The notes below the pieces were generated by a model. The model saw only the letters and a list, made by a program, of their open reading frames with translations, was not told the origin of the DNA and searched no databases. A DNA stretch of 64,000 nt from Methanobacterium sp. UBA353 (GTDB lineage: Archaea; Methanobacteriota; Methanobacteria; Methanobacteriales; Methanobacteriaceae). Of the stretch, positions 35,783 through 48,033 are shown piece after piece (positions within the stretch are counted from its first letter, which is position 1; the number at the start of each line of letters is the position of its first letter). The stretch spans positions 355,730 through 419,729 of the forward strand of contig DALO01000002.1 in assembly GCA_002496805.1 (NCBI GenBank), read 5' to 3'. Both the position numbers and the translations under genes were made by a program.

Positions 35783-37261
35783 CTGGTTCACCGTTACCAT
35801 CGAAATTTTGAGGAAAAACTTTTTTCAGATTCCAATGGTCAAAGACCATCACTTAAAATTCAGAGAGGTATTATTGTAGGTCTTGACCCTGGAATGACAG
35901 TTGGTGTGGCAATCCTTGATCTTTCCGGTGAAGTTTTGGATGTTAACAGTTTTAAAGAAGCTTCCAGGTCGTATATAACTAGCCATATCATCAATTATGG
36001 AAAAACTGTTTTGATAGCCACTGATGTTCACAATCCTCCTAAACTCGTTAAAAAAATGGCAACATCCCTTAATTCTAGAATATTTTCTCCTTACCGTGAT
36101 CTGGCGGTAAGTGCTAAAAACGATTTAGTTGATGATTATGTTAATTTTCAAGACCAAAATCCTTCAATGCACAGATCGGGAGTAAATAATAAGTTAATAC
36201 CTCAAAATGCCCATGAAAGAGATGCCCTAGCAGCAGCAATCCAGGCATATAAAAATTATCAGAAAAAACTGGAACAAATTGAAAGAAGAACGCAGAGTCT
36301 GGGTCTGACTCCTCAAATAGTGGATGATGTTAAAATTTTGGTAATTAATGAAATCCCAATTACTAAGGCTATAAATTTCACATTGGAAAAAATCAAATCT
36401 TCAATTAATCAAGCTGGAAAATCCATTCATGATGATGTTTCGTCAAAAACATCAGTTAATGGAACTAAAAAACATAAAAAATTAGAAAAACTTCAAAACA
36501 CTGTACGAGAAGATCGCATCTCAAAATCCCCTTTTGAACTTTCCAAGTTGCAGAGCAAACTCAAATCTCAGGAAAAACAGATTAAAAATTTGCAAAATAA
36601 GAACAGGATCTTGGAAGATGATGCCCACCAATATCAAGATGAAATATTCCAACTGGAAACGAAAATACAAAGATTACAGTTCCAATACTCCCAGAACATC
36701 CTACATCAAAAGGAGATAACCAAAAAAAATTCGATTATTAAGGGGATTCAAGAGAAATTAAATAATGAAAAATCTTTAAGAGAAGATTTAGAGGCTCAAC
36801 TGAAATTAATCAAACGTATCAGGGCAATGGAACTTTCAAAGGAGGCATTACCAGTCAAAATCATAGATTCATTTTCCAAGGATGGGATTAGGGAAGCTGC
36901 CAGTTTTAAAAATATAAAACGTGGTGACGTTGTACTTTTAAAAAGTTCTGAAGGTGGAGGCTCACACACAGCATTACTCCTGATAAAATTAGGTGTTAAA
37001 GCAGTTATAACCCTAGATAAAATGTCACACCAAGCTAGAGAAGTATTTGAAAAAAATAAGATTCCCTTACTGGAAGAGAAGAACGTTGATTTAAACATGG
37101 CTGATGACTTTGCAGTTATAATGAAAACTGATCTTAAGGGAGAAATTGACAAGTGGGCGAAGAATTTGGAAGAAAAAAAGAAAAAAGAAGATAGCAATAA
37201 ACTTTTAAAGATAATAGATGATTATAAAGCCCAGAGGAAAAGGTCAACCAATAATTTATAA
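35783..37261 (+). CDS. DUF460 protein (RNase H-like N-terminus, coiled coil)
   Basis: The N-terminus has an RNase H-like opening, [20 protein letters not shown], with the expected first Asp. [10 protein letters not shown] and [18 protein letters not shown] are probable later acidic motifs. A coiled coil follows (about residues 245-345), then a small C-terminal domain ([20 protein letters not shown]). The first ATG (35894) falls after the Asp motif, so it cannot be the true start. An AAGGAGG ribosome site (35769-35775) lies 7 bases before CTG 35783, with TGA at 35759 closing the frame. No ATG, GTG or TTG lies in frame between, so I use CTG (492 residues). ATT 35780 is an alternative. Function is unknown; a nuclease is predicted. 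Confidence 0.83.
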   Translation: MVHRYHRNFEEKLFSDSNGQRPSLKIQRGIIVGLDPGMTVGVAILDLSGEVLDVNSFKEASRSYITSHIINYGKTVLIATDVHNPPKLVKKMATSLNSRIFSPYRDLAVSAKNDLVDDYVNFQDQNPSMHRSGVNNKLIPQNAHERDALAAAIQAYKNYQKKLEQIERRTQSLGLTPQIVDDVKILVINEIPITKAINFTLEKIKSSINQAGKSIHDDVSSKTSVNGTKKHKKLEKLQNTVREDRISKSPFELSKLQSKLKSQEKQIKNLQNKNRILEDDAHQYQDEIFQLETKIQRLQFQYSQNILHQKEITKKNSIIKGIQEKLNNEKSLREDLEAQLKLIKRIRAMELSKEALPVKIIDSFSKDGIREAASFKNIKRGDVVLLKSSEGGGSHTALLLIKLGVKAVITLDKMSHQAREVFEKNKIPLLEEKNVDLNMADDFAVIMKTDLKGEIDKWAKNLEEKKKKEDSNKLLKIIDDYKAQRKRSTNNL

Positions 37262-37550
37262 TATTTTTTCCCACAATTCATAATTACCATTGTTCATCTC
37301 ATTTTTATTTATAACTCAATTTTTTTGAGTATATGATAATCACTTATTAGTTTTATAAAAATGAGTGTTTTTAAAATTATGGGAATTTAAAGTGTTTAAT
37401 CATCTCTTAACATATGTTTACTTTTTTTTGGATGTGGTCTGTAATTTAACAATAGTTCAGGGAGTATCTTGAATAGGAAAAATTATATGGATTAAAGATA
37501 GTTAACTTACTATATCATAGATTTAGAAAAATAGGGTATGGTGTTTTCTA

Positions 37551-37892
37551 ATGCAAAAATCTGTTTTAATCATGATTATAGGTATGATCATACTTGCATT
37601 ATCTGCATCCGGTTGTTTAGGTGGTGGTAGTGATGAGGATACATCTTCAAGTGATCAATCAAATGATAACTCCCAGTTAAACACTGACAACCCTGACCTA
37701 TCTGATTCTAAGAACACCAATTCAAAACCCAATCAACAAACTTGCACTGAGTGTGGTGGAAACGGTGTTTGTTGGGGTTGCAGTGGAAGCGGTGTAGACT
37801 CAGAAGGTCTAACATGTGCAGTATGTGGGGGTAACGGTGTTTGCCCTGCTTGCAGTGGTACGGGGATGATGGCAACAAGTCAAAATGGTTAA
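37551..37892 (+). CDS. Predicted lipoprotein with DnaJ-like CxxCxGxG cysteine-rich domain
   Basis: A signal peptide ends in a lipobox-like LSASGC (Cys about residue 22). A Gly/Ser/Asp/Asn linker follows (about 24-62), then a compact cysteine-rich module with CTECGGNG, CWGCSGSG, CAVCGGNG and CPACSGTG (about 65-106). These repeats match the zinc-binding type of DnaJ, but there is no J domain and the protein is exported. Function is unknown. Whether archaeal cells lipidate the cysteine is not shown by the sequence. Confidence 0.75.
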   Translation: MQKSVLIMIIGMIILALSASGCLGGGSDEDTSSSDQSNDNSQLNTDNPDLSDSKNTNSKPNQQTCTECGGNGVCWGCSGSGVDSEGLTCAVCGGNGVCPACSGTGMMATSQNG

Positions 37893-38304
37893 CATAGCCT
37901 ATCGAACTTAGTTACGTAGGCCTAAATTAAAAAGATCGTGTAACTATTTTTCTAGTTATCACTTTCATGTAACTCTTCTAGAATGATGTTTCTTAAGAGG
38001 TAGCCTGATATTAATCTAGAACTAAGTTTATTTTATGCAATGTTAATGAGATTGCATAATCCCTAACTTGAGTTTCAAATTATTTTCCCTTTCCCACAAA
38101 GTCCTTAGTACTAGTCTAACATATTTCAGTAACTAGCATGTTCAAAAATCAGTTAGTAACTTATGTAAACCGGCTGCACCAATGCTAATATTAATCATAA
38201 AGAGATATCCTATTTAAAATAGATATGATATACTTCCCATTAAAGTTGTTTTTATGCACATATTTCCAAAAATTTTACTGGTTTAGAATGGACGTGGTAA
38301 GTAA
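37893..38304. other. Intergenic region before wecB
   Basis: 412 bases with stops in all frames and no RNA gene recognised. A TATA-like string lies near 38222 (atatgatatac), about 75 bases before wecB. The ribosome site gtggtaag is adjacent to the wecB ATG. Confidence 0.35.
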
Positions 38305-39609
38305 ATGAAGATAGCGTTTATAATAGGCACCAGACCTGAAATTATTAAAATGTCCCCCCTAATTGATGAAGTTGATAAAAGAGGAATTGATTATATTTTA
38401 GTCCACACTGGACAACATTATGATCATGAAATGTCCCAACAGTTTTTCTTGGACCTTGAACTAAAAGAACCTGACTATAACATCGGTGTAGGGTCCAATA
38501 CTCATGGAAAACAAACAGCCACTATGTTAAAAGGCATAGAAGACGTTTTAATTTCAGAAAAACCAGATATTATACTGGTGCAGGGAGATACAAATGCAGT
38601 CTTAGCCGGGGCCCTGGCCGCAGCTAAACTACACATTGCAGTGGGGCATGTTGAAGCTGGACTTCGTTCATACGATAAAACCATGCCTGAAGAAATAAAC
38701 CGGATGGTGGCTGATGTTTGCACTAACCTTTTTTTCGTACCCACAGAGGAAACAGCTGTTAATCTGCTTTTGGAAGGAATATCCCCACAGGATATATACA
38801 TAACTGGTAACACAGTAGTTGATGCCTGTTACCGGAACCTTAAAATTGCCAGAAAAAGTTCAAATATAATATCCCAACTTGAACTTGAAGGAGACCTCCT
38901 GTCCCTAACTTTACACCGTGCTGAGAATGTTGATGATAGGGAAAGGCTTGAAAACATTATTGAAGCCCTTTTAAACATTGACAATGTTACCATTGTATTC
39001 CCATCACATCCCCGCACAGTTAAAACACTTAAAAAATTCGGAATGTATGCAAAACTTGAAAAAGCACCACATATCAAAATAATTAAACCTATAGGTTATC
39101 TGGACTTCCTGATTCTCCAATCACATTCGAAATTGATGATAACTGATTCTGGAGGAATCCAGGAAGAAGCAATCACCCTTGATATTCCCTGTTTAACTCT
39201 GAGATATAATACTGAAAGGCCAGAAACAGTTCATGCAGGGGGCAACATTCTGGTGGGTGCCAGCACTGACAAAATAACCAAAAACGTGTCTCAAATATTA
39301 AATGATGATGCAATGTATCGTAGGATGAAAGAAGCATTAAATCCATATGGTGATGGAAATGCTTCAAAAAAGATAATTGATGCAATCCTGGATTCTTATC
39401 AGCAGGGAAAACTGGAAATAAAACCTCCAGAGAATATCACTGCCAACAATTTAAAGAAATTGTTAAATGTGGATGAAAGTATTACTGTGGCTGAATTCGA
39501 AGCTAAACATCCTGAATATGATATAGACATAGTTTTTGATGGTGAAAGTCCACGCTTCCCCCATCCAGACCTATCATTGGAAGGAAAATCCATAATTATA
39601 TCGTATTGA
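38305..39609 (+). CDS. wecB: UDP-N-acetylglucosamine 2-epimerase
   Basis: This enzyme converts UDP-GlcNAc to UDP-ManNAc. Motifs are [15 protein letters not shown] at the N-terminus, [39 protein letters not shown]...PEEINR and [13 protein letters not shown]...[10 protein letters not shown] near the C-terminus of the catalytic part. The protein is 434 residues, about 60 longer than the usual 360-380, because of a C-terminal tail after about residue 365. It is followed by the matching dehydrogenase gene. Confidence 0.93.
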   Translation: MKIAFIIGTRPEIIKMSPLIDEVDKRGIDYILVHTGQHYDHEMSQQFFLDLELKEPDYNIGVGSNTHGKQTATMLKGIEDVLISEKPDIILVQGDTNAVLAGALAAAKLHIAVGHVEAGLRSYDKTMPEEINRMVADVCTNLFFVPTEETAVNLLLEGISPQDIYITGNTVVDACYRNLKIARKSSNIISQLELEGDLLSLTLHRAENVDDRERLENIIEALLNIDNVTIVFPSHPRTVKTLKKFGMYAKLEKAPHIKIIKPIGYLDFLILQSHSKLMITDSGGIQEEAITLDIPCLTLRYNTERPETVHAGGNILVGASTDKITKNVSQILNDDAMYRRMKEALNPYGDGNASKKIIDAILDSYQQGKLEIKPPENITANNLKKLLNVDESITVAEFEAKHPEYDIDIVFDGESPRFPHPDLSLEGKSIIISY

Positions 39610-39821
39610 CATCCATAATCATTAATTTGTAATCATCCAATAATCCATGCATCTAAAATAATAATAAAGATGCTGAACCTTAAAATTCATTAACCTTTAA
39701 CTGCAAACAAAAGATTAATTAAGATTTTAAAACTGATCAAACCTTTTTTAAGAAATTGAAAATACTAATTAAAGCGTTATATATTGCAAAATCAAAAACT
39801 ACTTATTTAGGGGATAGATCA

Positions 39822-41120
39822 ATGATCAAAGAAAGTTCATCCATAGCTATATTTGGTTTGGGTCACATGGGGTTGCCAACAGCCGCATTACTTGCTCAAA
39901 GTGGCCTTAGAGTGTGTGGAGTTGATATAAACTATGAAAATGTGGAGATAATCAACTCTGGTCATTCTCCAATCATGGAACCGGGGTTGGATGGAATTGT
40001 AAAAGAAACAGTTGAAAAAGATCTTTTATCTGCCACCACAGATTCAAAGGAAGCCATGGTAAATTCGAAGATAATAATGGTCATCGTGCCTACCCCTGTT
40101 GACAAAAACAAAAAATCAGATCTTTCTGCAGTAATATCGGCGTGTAATTCAATTTCTGAAAATTTGAAGAAGAATGACTTGGTCATCATTGAAAGTACTG
40201 TGCCACCAGGCACCTGCGAAAATCTGGTAATTCCTTTACTGGAAAAAAGCGGATTTAAAGCTGGTAAAGACTTTAAAGTTGCATATACTCCTGAAAGAGC
40301 CCTTCCCAATAACACTTTGTATGAAATGACTCATAATGCAAGAGTAATTGGTGGAATTGATTCTAAAAGCACTAAAATAGCTGCTTCACTCTATGAGAGA
40401 ATCACTGAAGGTGAAATCATCATGGTTCAGAACTTGGTAACAGCTGAGATGGTTAAACTAATGGAAAACACTTATAGGGATACTAACATTGCCCTGGCAA
40501 ATGAATTGGCTTTAGTTTGCAGTGCACTGGATGTTGATGTCATTGAAGCAATTCAAGCTGCTAATCATCATCCAAGAGTTAACATTCACACTCCAGGCCC
40601 TGGTGTCGGAGGGCACTGTCTATCCATAGATCCCTATTTCATTGTTGAAACTGCCCAGAAAAGTGGTGTAGACACCCCTCTTATAAAAATTTCGAGGGAG
40701 GTTAACGAGGGAATGCCAGGGGAAGTATCTAAAATCATTCAATCTGCATTAAAAGATATGGGTAAGAACATTGAAGGATCTGAAATTGGGATTTTAGGAG
40801 TAGCTTATAAGGGTGACGTGGCTGATGCCCGCGAAACACCTGCACAACCATTAATCAAAAATTTAATGGAAAAAGGAGCAATCGTCTTGGTTAATGACCC
40901 TTACGTGTCCCCGGACATCATAAATTCATGGGGAGCTCAAATCGTAGACCTTAAAAGAGCTCTTTCAAGTGATTGCGTGGTTCTAGTAACGGATCATGAT
41001 AAATACCGTGATATTAAACCATCCATGATTAAAAATGGTTTAATTGTTTGCACTCGGCCCGTACTTGACCGGGAAACCTTCCAGAAAGGTGGTGTACTTT
41101 TTAAGGGAGTTGGCAGATAG
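39822..41120 (+). CDS. wecC: UDP-N-acetyl-D-mannosamine dehydrogenase
   Basis: The NAD-dependent oxidation of UDP-ManNAc to UDP-ManNAc uronate. It has the Rossmann opening [47 protein letters not shown], the catalytic-cysteine stretch [15 protein letters not shown] and the C-terminal [17 protein letters not shown]. Start ATG 39822 has gggga upstream; TTG 39756 would add 22 unrelated residues. The stop overlaps the GTG of the next gene by one base. The uronate product could feed pseudomurein or S-layer/glycan synthesis. Confidence 0.94.
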   Translation: MIKESSSIAIFGLGHMGLPTAALLAQSGLRVCGVDINYENVEIINSGHSPIMEPGLDGIVKETVEKDLLSATTDSKEAMVNSKIIMVIVPTPVDKNKKSDLSAVISACNSISENLKKNDLVIIESTVPPGTCENLVIPLLEKSGFKAGKDFKVAYTPERALPNNTLYEMTHNARVIGGIDSKSTKIAASLYERITEGEIIMVQNLVTAEMVKLMENTYRDTNIALANELALVCSALDVDVIEAIQAANHHPRVNIHTPGPGVGGHCLSIDPYFIVETAQKSGVDTPLIKISREVNEGMPGEVSKIIQSALKDMGKNIEGSEIGILGVAYKGDVADARETPAQPLIKNLMEKGAIVLVNDPYVSPDIINSWGAQIVDLKRALSSDCVVLVTDHDKYRDIKPSMIKNGLIVCTRPVLDRETFQKGGVLFKGVGR

Positions 41121-42124
41121 TGAATATCCTGGTATTTGAGTACGCTACTTCACTGGGAGTTAAAGATCCCGCTCTTACTGCAGAAGGCCAGGCAATGCTT
41201 AAAAGCATCACCACGGATTTAAAACATCTTAATACCAGTTTTTTAATCTCAAAAAATTCGGTTCCTGTTGAAAGTGGCAGTTGCAATCCAATCGTAATAG
41301 AAGAAGAACTAAAAGAGTGGATTGATAATAATATTTCATTTTATGATTTCTGTTTACCCATAGCCCCTGAAGAAGATTTTATTTTATATAAATTAACCCG
41401 ATTAATCGAAAAAAATGGCGTCGAGGTTATTGGTTCTTCATCTAATGCTGTTTGCACATGTTCTGATAAATATTTAACTTATCAGGCCCTGAAAAGTGAA
41501 GTTCCAATCATTCCCACTGTTAAAATATTTTGGGAGGATATTGACAAATACGCTGAGAAAATTTTAACCAAGCACGTGGTTAAACCTGCGGATGGAGTTT
41601 CATGTTCAGCGGTACAAGTTGTTGATTCTCCAGAATCATTTAAAAAAGCAGCTGAAAGGGTTAAAAAAGTAACTAAACTCCCTTATTTCTTACTCCAGGA
41701 TTGGGTGGAGGGGGATAGTGCCAGTGTAAGCTTACTCACCAACGGGAAAAAAGCCATACCCTTAAGTTTAAATAAGCAAAACAACATTCAAAATAATGGA
41801 ATCATAGATTATAATGGGGGTGCAATACCATTTAACCATCCAAAAGCTGATGAAGCTAAAGAAATAGCTAAAAAAGCGGTGGAATCCTTAAATGGTTTGA
41901 AAGGCTATGTTGGCGTGGATATGATCATCAAGGATGAGGTTCATCTGGTGGAAGTTAACTCCCGCATCACCACGCCTTACGTTGCATTAAGACAGATGCT
42001 AAACTTTAATTTAGGAAAAGCTTTAATGGCGTCAATACAGGGTTATCTTCCCTCAGAAGTAAGATTGGAGGGAGAGATCGAATTTTCTAAGAAGGACAGT
42101 CTGCAGTTAAAGGTGATAAATTGA
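41120..42124 (+). CDS. mfnD: Tyramine--L-glutamate ligase MfnD (ATP-grasp)
   Basis: MfnD ligates glutamate to tyramine in methanofuran synthesis. The 334-residue ATP-grasp protein shows the family opening [20 protein letters not shown], an ATP-grasp core ([35 protein letters not shown]) and metal-binding [20 protein letters not shown]. It starts with GTG overlapping the wecC stop and overlaps mfnF by four bases, so all are co-translated. Confidence 0.92.
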   Translation: MNILVFEYATSLGVKDPALTAEGQAMLKSITTDLKHLNTSFLISKNSVPVESGSCNPIVIEEELKEWIDNNISFYDFCLPIAPEEDFILYKLTRLIEKNGVEVIGSSSNAVCTCSDKYLTYQALKSEVPIIPTVKIFWEDIDKYAEKILTKHVVKPADGVSCSAVQVVDSPESFKKAAERVKKVTKLPYFLLQDWVEGDSASVSLLTNGKKAIPLSLNKQNNIQNNGIIDYNGGAIPFNHPKADEAKEIAKKAVESLNGLKGYVGVDMIIKDEVHLVEVNSRITTPYVALRQMLNFNLGKALMASIQGYLPSEVRLEGEIEFSKKDSLQLKVIN

Positions 42125-43146
42125 AGATCGTTGGTTTTGATATTGGAGGTGCCAACACAGATATTGCAGTGGTAGAATTTGATAGTGAAGGAAAAATTAT
42201 TGATATTCGAAGTGATTACTGCTACCTCCCTATGTGGATCAAAAAAGATGAGCTCAGTTCTACTCTAATCGAATTATTAGGTTCGGACATGGATGAAATA
42301 GTTGCAGTTGGTGTTGCAATGACTGCAGAACTGGCAGACGGCTATATGAACAAAACTGAAGGTGTTATGGACATTGCCGGTAGAGTCAAAAAAACATTTG
42401 ACATTCCATTGGGATTTGTTGGGTTAAATGGCATGCTTGATTATGAAGGAGTGAAAAATAACCCATTGGACTTGGCTGCTGCCAACTGGATGGCCACAAC
42501 ACCACTTGCCGCTCATATTAATCCGGATTGTGTTTTAATAGATGTCGGAAGCACTACTACTGACATAATTCCCATAAAAAATGGTAAAGAATGTGCCAGG
42601 GGAAGAACCGATCTGGAAAGACTGGGCACTGGTGAACTGGTATACACTGGAACCTTACGTACCAATGTAGCAACTATATCCAATAAAGTCCCTTTAAAAA
42701 AGGAATGGGTGAGGGTGGCATCGGAACTATTTGCAGTATCAGCAGATGTTCATTTAGTTTTGGGAAATATTGACCCTACTGATTACACTTGTGAAACACC
42801 TGACGGTGGTGGTATGTCTAAGGAAGATTGTCTTTTAAGATTATCACGGGTGGTATGTGGAGATCTGGATTTATTAAGTCAAGATGATGTACTGGAAATT
42901 GCTCAACATATTTACAGAATTCAAGTGCAAAAAGTTGCCGAAGCACTTAAAGAGGTTACAGATAGAGAAAATTTGGATTTAGTTGTGGCCACGGGAGTGG
43001 GAATGAAGATCATAGGATCTGAAGCTGCAAAAATCCTGAATTTAAAGGTTGTAACCATGGACGAAATTCTGTCTCTAGAAGATTGTGTGGTGGCACCTGC
43101 AGTGGGAACTGCTCTTCTTATGGAAAAATTCATAAGAAAAAAATGA
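42121..43146 (+). CDS. mfnF: MfnF-type methanofuran biosynthesis protein (hydantoinase/ASKHA-like)
   Basis: This enzyme couples the aminomethyl-furan phosphate to gamma-glutamyltyramine, forming the furan-phenol ether of methanofuran. It has ASKHA-like phosphate loops ([34 protein letters not shown]) and [17 protein letters not shown] internal motifs ([18 protein letters not shown]). The TTG start has the ribosome site aggtgat inside mfnD. mfnD and mfnF act at consecutive stages of the pathway, which supports both calls. Confidence 0.9.
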   Translation: MKIVGFDIGGANTDIAVVEFDSEGKIIDIRSDYCYLPMWIKKDELSSTLIELLGSDMDEIVAVGVAMTAELADGYMNKTEGVMDIAGRVKKTFDIPLGFVGLNGMLDYEGVKNNPLDLAAANWMATTPLAAHINPDCVLIDVGSTTTDIIPIKNGKECARGRTDLERLGTGELVYTGTLRTNVATISNKVPLKKEWVRVASELFAVSADVHLVLGNIDPTDYTCETPDGGGMSKEDCLLRLSRVVCGDLDLLSQDDVLEIAQHIYRIQVQKVAEALKEVTDRENLDLVVATGVGMKIIGSEAAKILNLKVVTMDEILSLEDCVVAPAVGTALLMEKFIRKK

Positions 43147-43252
43147 TAGCGTACTATTCTAATCAAATATAATAATAAAATGATTTTTAAAACTTCTTAA
43201 TAATTAAAAAATATAATTACTCAATGTTTACTCTCACTATAAGGTTGTTAAT

Positions 43253-43936
43253 ATGAAAAAAAGTTCAATAATTCTGATAATTGTACTGGTTATTGGTGCT
43301 GTTTACCTGTTTGCCAATTTCAGTCAACACACTAATTTGGGCTCAAATCAAAAGGGATACGTTACTAAAGATGTTTATTCTCATTATGGCACCCCAAATG
43401 CTAAAATTGCTGTGGTTACTGGCATGCATCCCCGGGAAAAATTGTCCACCAACTTGGTCCCTCATGTAGTGAAACTCTTTGCATTACTTAATAAAGTGGA
43501 ATTAGTTGACTACCATGTGACGGTCACAAGCCAACCACAGGAATTTTTTGTGGGTCGACAGAATGGCCAAGATCTAGTTGAAGAGTATGTAATTCCGGAT
43601 ATAAAAACAACTGATTACCAGTTAGTGATCATTGCCCACGACCATGAACCGGGTTATGGTGAAGGATATTACATAGCCACCCCTACTCATGACTACAAAT
43701 CTGTGTCCCTGGGTGGTGCAGTTCACCAGTTACTTCCTCAGTTTAATTTCTATCCTGGCTCATCAACTAAACGTGCTCAAAGTAGTTCCGTAAACCAGGT
43801 TGATAGGCCATTAACTAATGCAGGCTTCCCAGTTTTTGTTTATGAGATACCGGAGTGGAACAACCAATTGGAAGCAGCTATAAACACTTATCACCTTTTC
43901 AGTGCCAGTTCAAATGTGATTCAGGCAGTTAATTAG
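43253..43936 (+). CDS. Exported or membrane-anchored M14-like (succinylglutamate-desuccinylase-type) protein, putative
   Basis: An N-terminal membrane segment (about residues 4-22) is followed by a single domain. GMHPRE (about 59-64) has the HxxE layout of the first zinc ligands of M14 carboxypeptidases and aspartoacylases. [17 protein letters not shown] could supply the third histidine. A closing segment, [20 protein letters not shown], has the C-terminal Glu seen in that fold. No substrate can be named. A decayed paralogue of the same length lies at 11632-12320 and has lost the HxxE histidine. Confidence 0.65.
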   Translation: MKKSSIILIIVLVIGAVYLFANFSQHTNLGSNQKGYVTKDVYSHYGTPNAKIAVVTGMHPREKLSTNLVPHVVKLFALLNKVELVDYHVTVTSQPQEFFVGRQNGQDLVEEYVIPDIKTTDYQLVIIAHDHEPGYGEGYYIATPTHDYKSVSLGGAVHQLLPQFNFYPGSSTKRAQSSSVNQVDRPLTNAGFPVFVYEIPEWNNQLEAAINTYHLFSASSNVIQAVN

Positions 43937-44080
43937 ATGAACATAAAAAATAAGATCATTATTACTAAAAAAAGAAAAAAGATAAGAGTTTATAACGAAT
44001 AAATCAATGGATCTGGCGTCATATCTCCATATTTCGCCTTTTTTTCATAATAAACATTGATTACTTATCAAAACTGCTGA

Positions 44081-44671
44081 TTAGTACCAAACATTTTTCA
44101 TTCCCAGTAAATACGCAATAGTATTAGTGCCTAGATGCAAGAACAAAGTTATGATCAGTATAACCACAATCAAATATAATGGAATGACTACAACGAGAGA
44201 TGATAATATCAAAGCACCCACCACAAAGTCTAACTGATCTATGATGGGCATGGGTCTCCCCCTTTCAACTTTGAATCTTCTTTTGATGAAACTACCGCAA
44301 GCATCTCCAATAATAGCGCCAATTCCAAGGGATAATCCCAGTAACACGCCTTGTATGGCATTAATAGCTATAGTTCCCTGAACCATCATGCCAATTGCCG
44401 GATCTCCAACCATTAAAAGGTTATGTACCAAGTTACCAGTAAAAGTTCCCTGAATCAAGCCAATTACAGCCCCAATTAATATTCCAATAACGGTTCCTTT
44501 TAAGGTTACACCATCTCCAAGTAATCTGTAACCGTTTTTAAGGGATAGACCCATATCCAGGGGTGTTCCTCCCCCAAAAGTAAGGGCACTGGCATTTGCT
44601 AGGTAAGCGGGTAACATAAAGTATATAGCATAAGCGGATAAAATTAAAACACTGAAAATACTAGGGTCCAT
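44081..44671 (-). CDS. carS: CDP-archaeol synthase CarS
   Basis: CarS activates digeranylgeranylglyceryl phosphate with CTP before polar head-group attachment. The 196-residue membrane protein has about five hydrophobic segments and the DUF46 motifs MLPAYLANASALTFGGGTPL and GDGVTLKGT...G. The conserved acidic loop GDACGSFIKRRF is present. The ribosome site cggaggtt precedes the ATG. It diverges from the tetraether-synthase-like gene, so two lipid genes share one intergenic region. Confidence 0.93.
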   Translation of the reverse strand: MDPSIFSVLILSAYAIYFMLPAYLANASALTFGGGTPLDMGLSLKNGYRLLGDGVTLKGTVIGILIGAVIGLIQGTFTGNLVHNLLMVGDPAIGMMVQGTIAINAIQGVLLGLSLGIGAIIGDACGSFIKRRFKVERGRPMPIIDQLDFVVGALILSSLVVVIPLYLIVVILIITLFLHLGTNTIAYLLGMKNVWY

Positions 44672-44717
44672 AGTTAACCTCCGATTAAAACAGGATAGTA
44701 GTTATGTACTCAACCAT

Positions 44718-44757
44718 AAATACTATAAAGCTGATTGATCGCTCAAGTATATATAAT
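44718..44757. promoter_or_regulatory. Divergent promoter region of carS and the tes-like gene
   Basis: agtatatataat (about 44746-44757) is a TATA box for the plus-strand gene about 55 bases away. ataaatactataaag (about 44717-44729) read on the minus strand gives tttatag for carS. Confidence 0.45.
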
Positions 44758-44797
44758 CATTATATTGAGTTACAGCAAATTTTCAAGATATAAACTA

Positions 44798-46286
<1,489 letters not shown>

Positions 46287-46295
46287 GAACTGGTT

Positions 46296-47288
46296 GTGGA
46301 ATTGCTAATTGAAACACCTTCACGTCTGCATCTAACTTTACTTGATCTTAATGGTTCATTAGGCCGTGTAGATGGTGGAGTAGGACTCACCCTAAAAAAT
46401 CCTTCTTTAATTCTGGAACTGAAAGAAAAAAGCACTGGAATTCAAGTAGAATTTATTAATTCTGAAAATCTTTCTAAGAGTGATATTGGGGATTATGTGG
46501 ATAAAATAACTTCTGCTGCCATTAAAATGATGAAATATTTGGGAATTAATAAAGGATTTAGTTTCATAGTCCATGAACATTTCCCATCTCATTCTGGTTT
46601 AGGTTCTGGAACTCAACTATCTCTGGCTGTAGGTCAACTGATTTCTGATTATGTCAAACATGAAATAGAGGTACCAAAAATTGCCAGTATTGTGGGTCGG
46701 GGAGGTACTTCAGGCATAGGTGTGGCATCATTTGAAAATGGTGGTTTTATTATTGATGGAGGCCATCATTTTGATGACAAATGTGAATTTTTACCATCAT
46801 CTGCTTCAAAGGCAATACCAGCACCTATACTTGCTAGATATGATTTTCCAGAAGAATGGAAGGTGATTTTGGCCATTCCAGATGTTAAAAACAACGTTTC
46901 AGGAACTGAAGAGGTAAATATTTTCCAGGAATACTGTCCAATACCATTGAGAGAGGTGCAGCAGATGTCTCACCTCATCTTGATGAAAATGATGCCTGCT
47001 GTTTTGGAAAAAGATCTGGATGCATTCGGGGAAAGTGTTAACCTCATCCAAGATATGGGTTTTAAAAAGATAGAAAACCAGTTGCAAAAACCGGTGATAG
47101 GGGAAATTATGACTACTCTCCGGGATGCTGGTGCTCCTGGTGTGGGTATGAGTTCATTTGGACCCACCATCTATGCAATCACTGACAGTTCTCAGGATAT
47201 AGTGAGTGCTGCTCATGATGCCCTTGAAGGGGTGGGTGGCTATGTCATGGAAAGTGGGCCTCAAAATTATGGTTCCATCAATAGATAG
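46296..47288 (+). CDS. Beta-ribofuranosylaminobenzene 5'-phosphate synthase
   Basis: This enzyme condenses p-hydroxybenzoate/4-aminobenzoate-type precursors with PRPP in tetrahydromethanopterin synthesis. The GHMP-like fold shows IETPSRLHLTLLDLNGSLGR and GVGLTLKNPSL at the N-terminus, the phosphate loop HEHFPSHSGLGSGTQLSLAV, and GGTSGIGVASFENGGFIIDG. C-terminal GVGMSSFGPTIYAITD matches the family. It begins nine bases after the tes-like gene and is probably co-transcribed. The GTG start has only a weak ribosome site; TTG 46302 is an alternative. Confidence 0.93.
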   Translation: MELLIETPSRLHLTLLDLNGSLGRVDGGVGLTLKNPSLILELKEKSTGIQVEFINSENLSKSDIGDYVDKITSAAIKMMKYLGINKGFSFIVHEHFPSHSGLGSGTQLSLAVGQLISDYVKHEIEVPKIASIVGRGGTSGIGVASFENGGFIIDGGHHFDDKCEFLPSSASKAIPAPILARYDFPEEWKVILAIPDVKNNVSGTEEVNIFQEYCPIPLREVQQMSHLILMKMMPAVLEKDLDAFGESVNLIQDMGFKKIENQLQKPVIGEIMTTLRDAGAPGVGMSSFGPTIYAITDSSQDIVSAAHDALEGVGGYVMESGPQNYGSINR

Positions 47289-47319
47289 ATTGCATTAAAT
47301 TAACCATTATATGATTAAT

Positions 47320-47823
47320 ATGACTGATAAAATAAAGGGTAAAGTATGGAAATTCCGGGATAGCATAGATACTGATGTTATCATACCGGGGCGTTATTTG
47401 AGGACTTTCAGTTTAGATGATCTTGCCAGCCATGTAATGGAAGGAGAAAATGCTGAATTTGCGAAAAATGTGAACAAGGGTGATATAATAGTTGCTGGCT
47501 GGAATTTTGGCTGCGGTTCTTCACGAGAACAGGCGCCAGTGGCTTTAAAACATGCGGGTATTGATGCAATTGTTGCCAAATCATTCGCACGCATTTTCTA
47601 TCGTAATGCTATAAATATAGGGTTACCAGTTATAGTGGCTGATATCCAAGCGGATAATGGAGATGAACTTCTGATAAACCTTAAAGATGGTGTGATTAAA
47701 AACCTCAGCACTGGTGTGAATGTTGCCATAAAACCTTTCCATGATTTCATGCGGGAAATACTTCATGACGGAGGTCTGGTTAAACATTACCTAAAAGAAA
47801 AGAAAGAAAAAAACCAGTTTTAA
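47320..47823 (+). CDS. hacB: Methanogen homoaconitase small subunit (AksE/HacB-like aconitase C)
   Basis: The small subunit of a 3-isopropylmalate dehydratase/homoaconitase-type enzyme. It has DTDVIIPGRYLRT, GWNFGCGSSREQAPVALKHA and KSFARIFYRNAINIGLP. The substrate loop is YLRT. In methanogens YLRT is reported for homoaconitase and YLVY for isopropylmalate isomerase, so I favour the coenzyme B (2-oxosuberate) role over leucine synthesis. The large subunit is not in the window. ATG 47320 is preferred; the tgat in atatgatt is a partial ribosome site for it. Confidence 0.85.
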   Translation: MTDKIKGKVWKFRDSIDTDVIIPGRYLRTFSLDDLASHVMEGENAEFAKNVNKGDIIVAGWNFGCGSSREQAPVALKHAGIDAIVAKSFARIFYRNAINIGLPVIVADIQADNGDELLINLKDGVIKNLSTGVNVAIKPFHDFMREILHDGGLVKHYLKEKKEKNQF

Positions 47824-48033
47824 CAATTATCATCAACTAACACTAGTCTGGCGAAGTGACCCTAATTAAATTTTCACAACAAAGTTTTTACAATTAAAAA
47901 ACATATTATTATATTGTATTTGGTAGAAAATCTGAATCTCAATTCAATCAATTTATTAAAATTATCCATGCGGAAATATTTACAATCCAGAAAGATTTTT
48001 GGGTTCTTATTTTGTTTTATGTGAGGAAAAACA

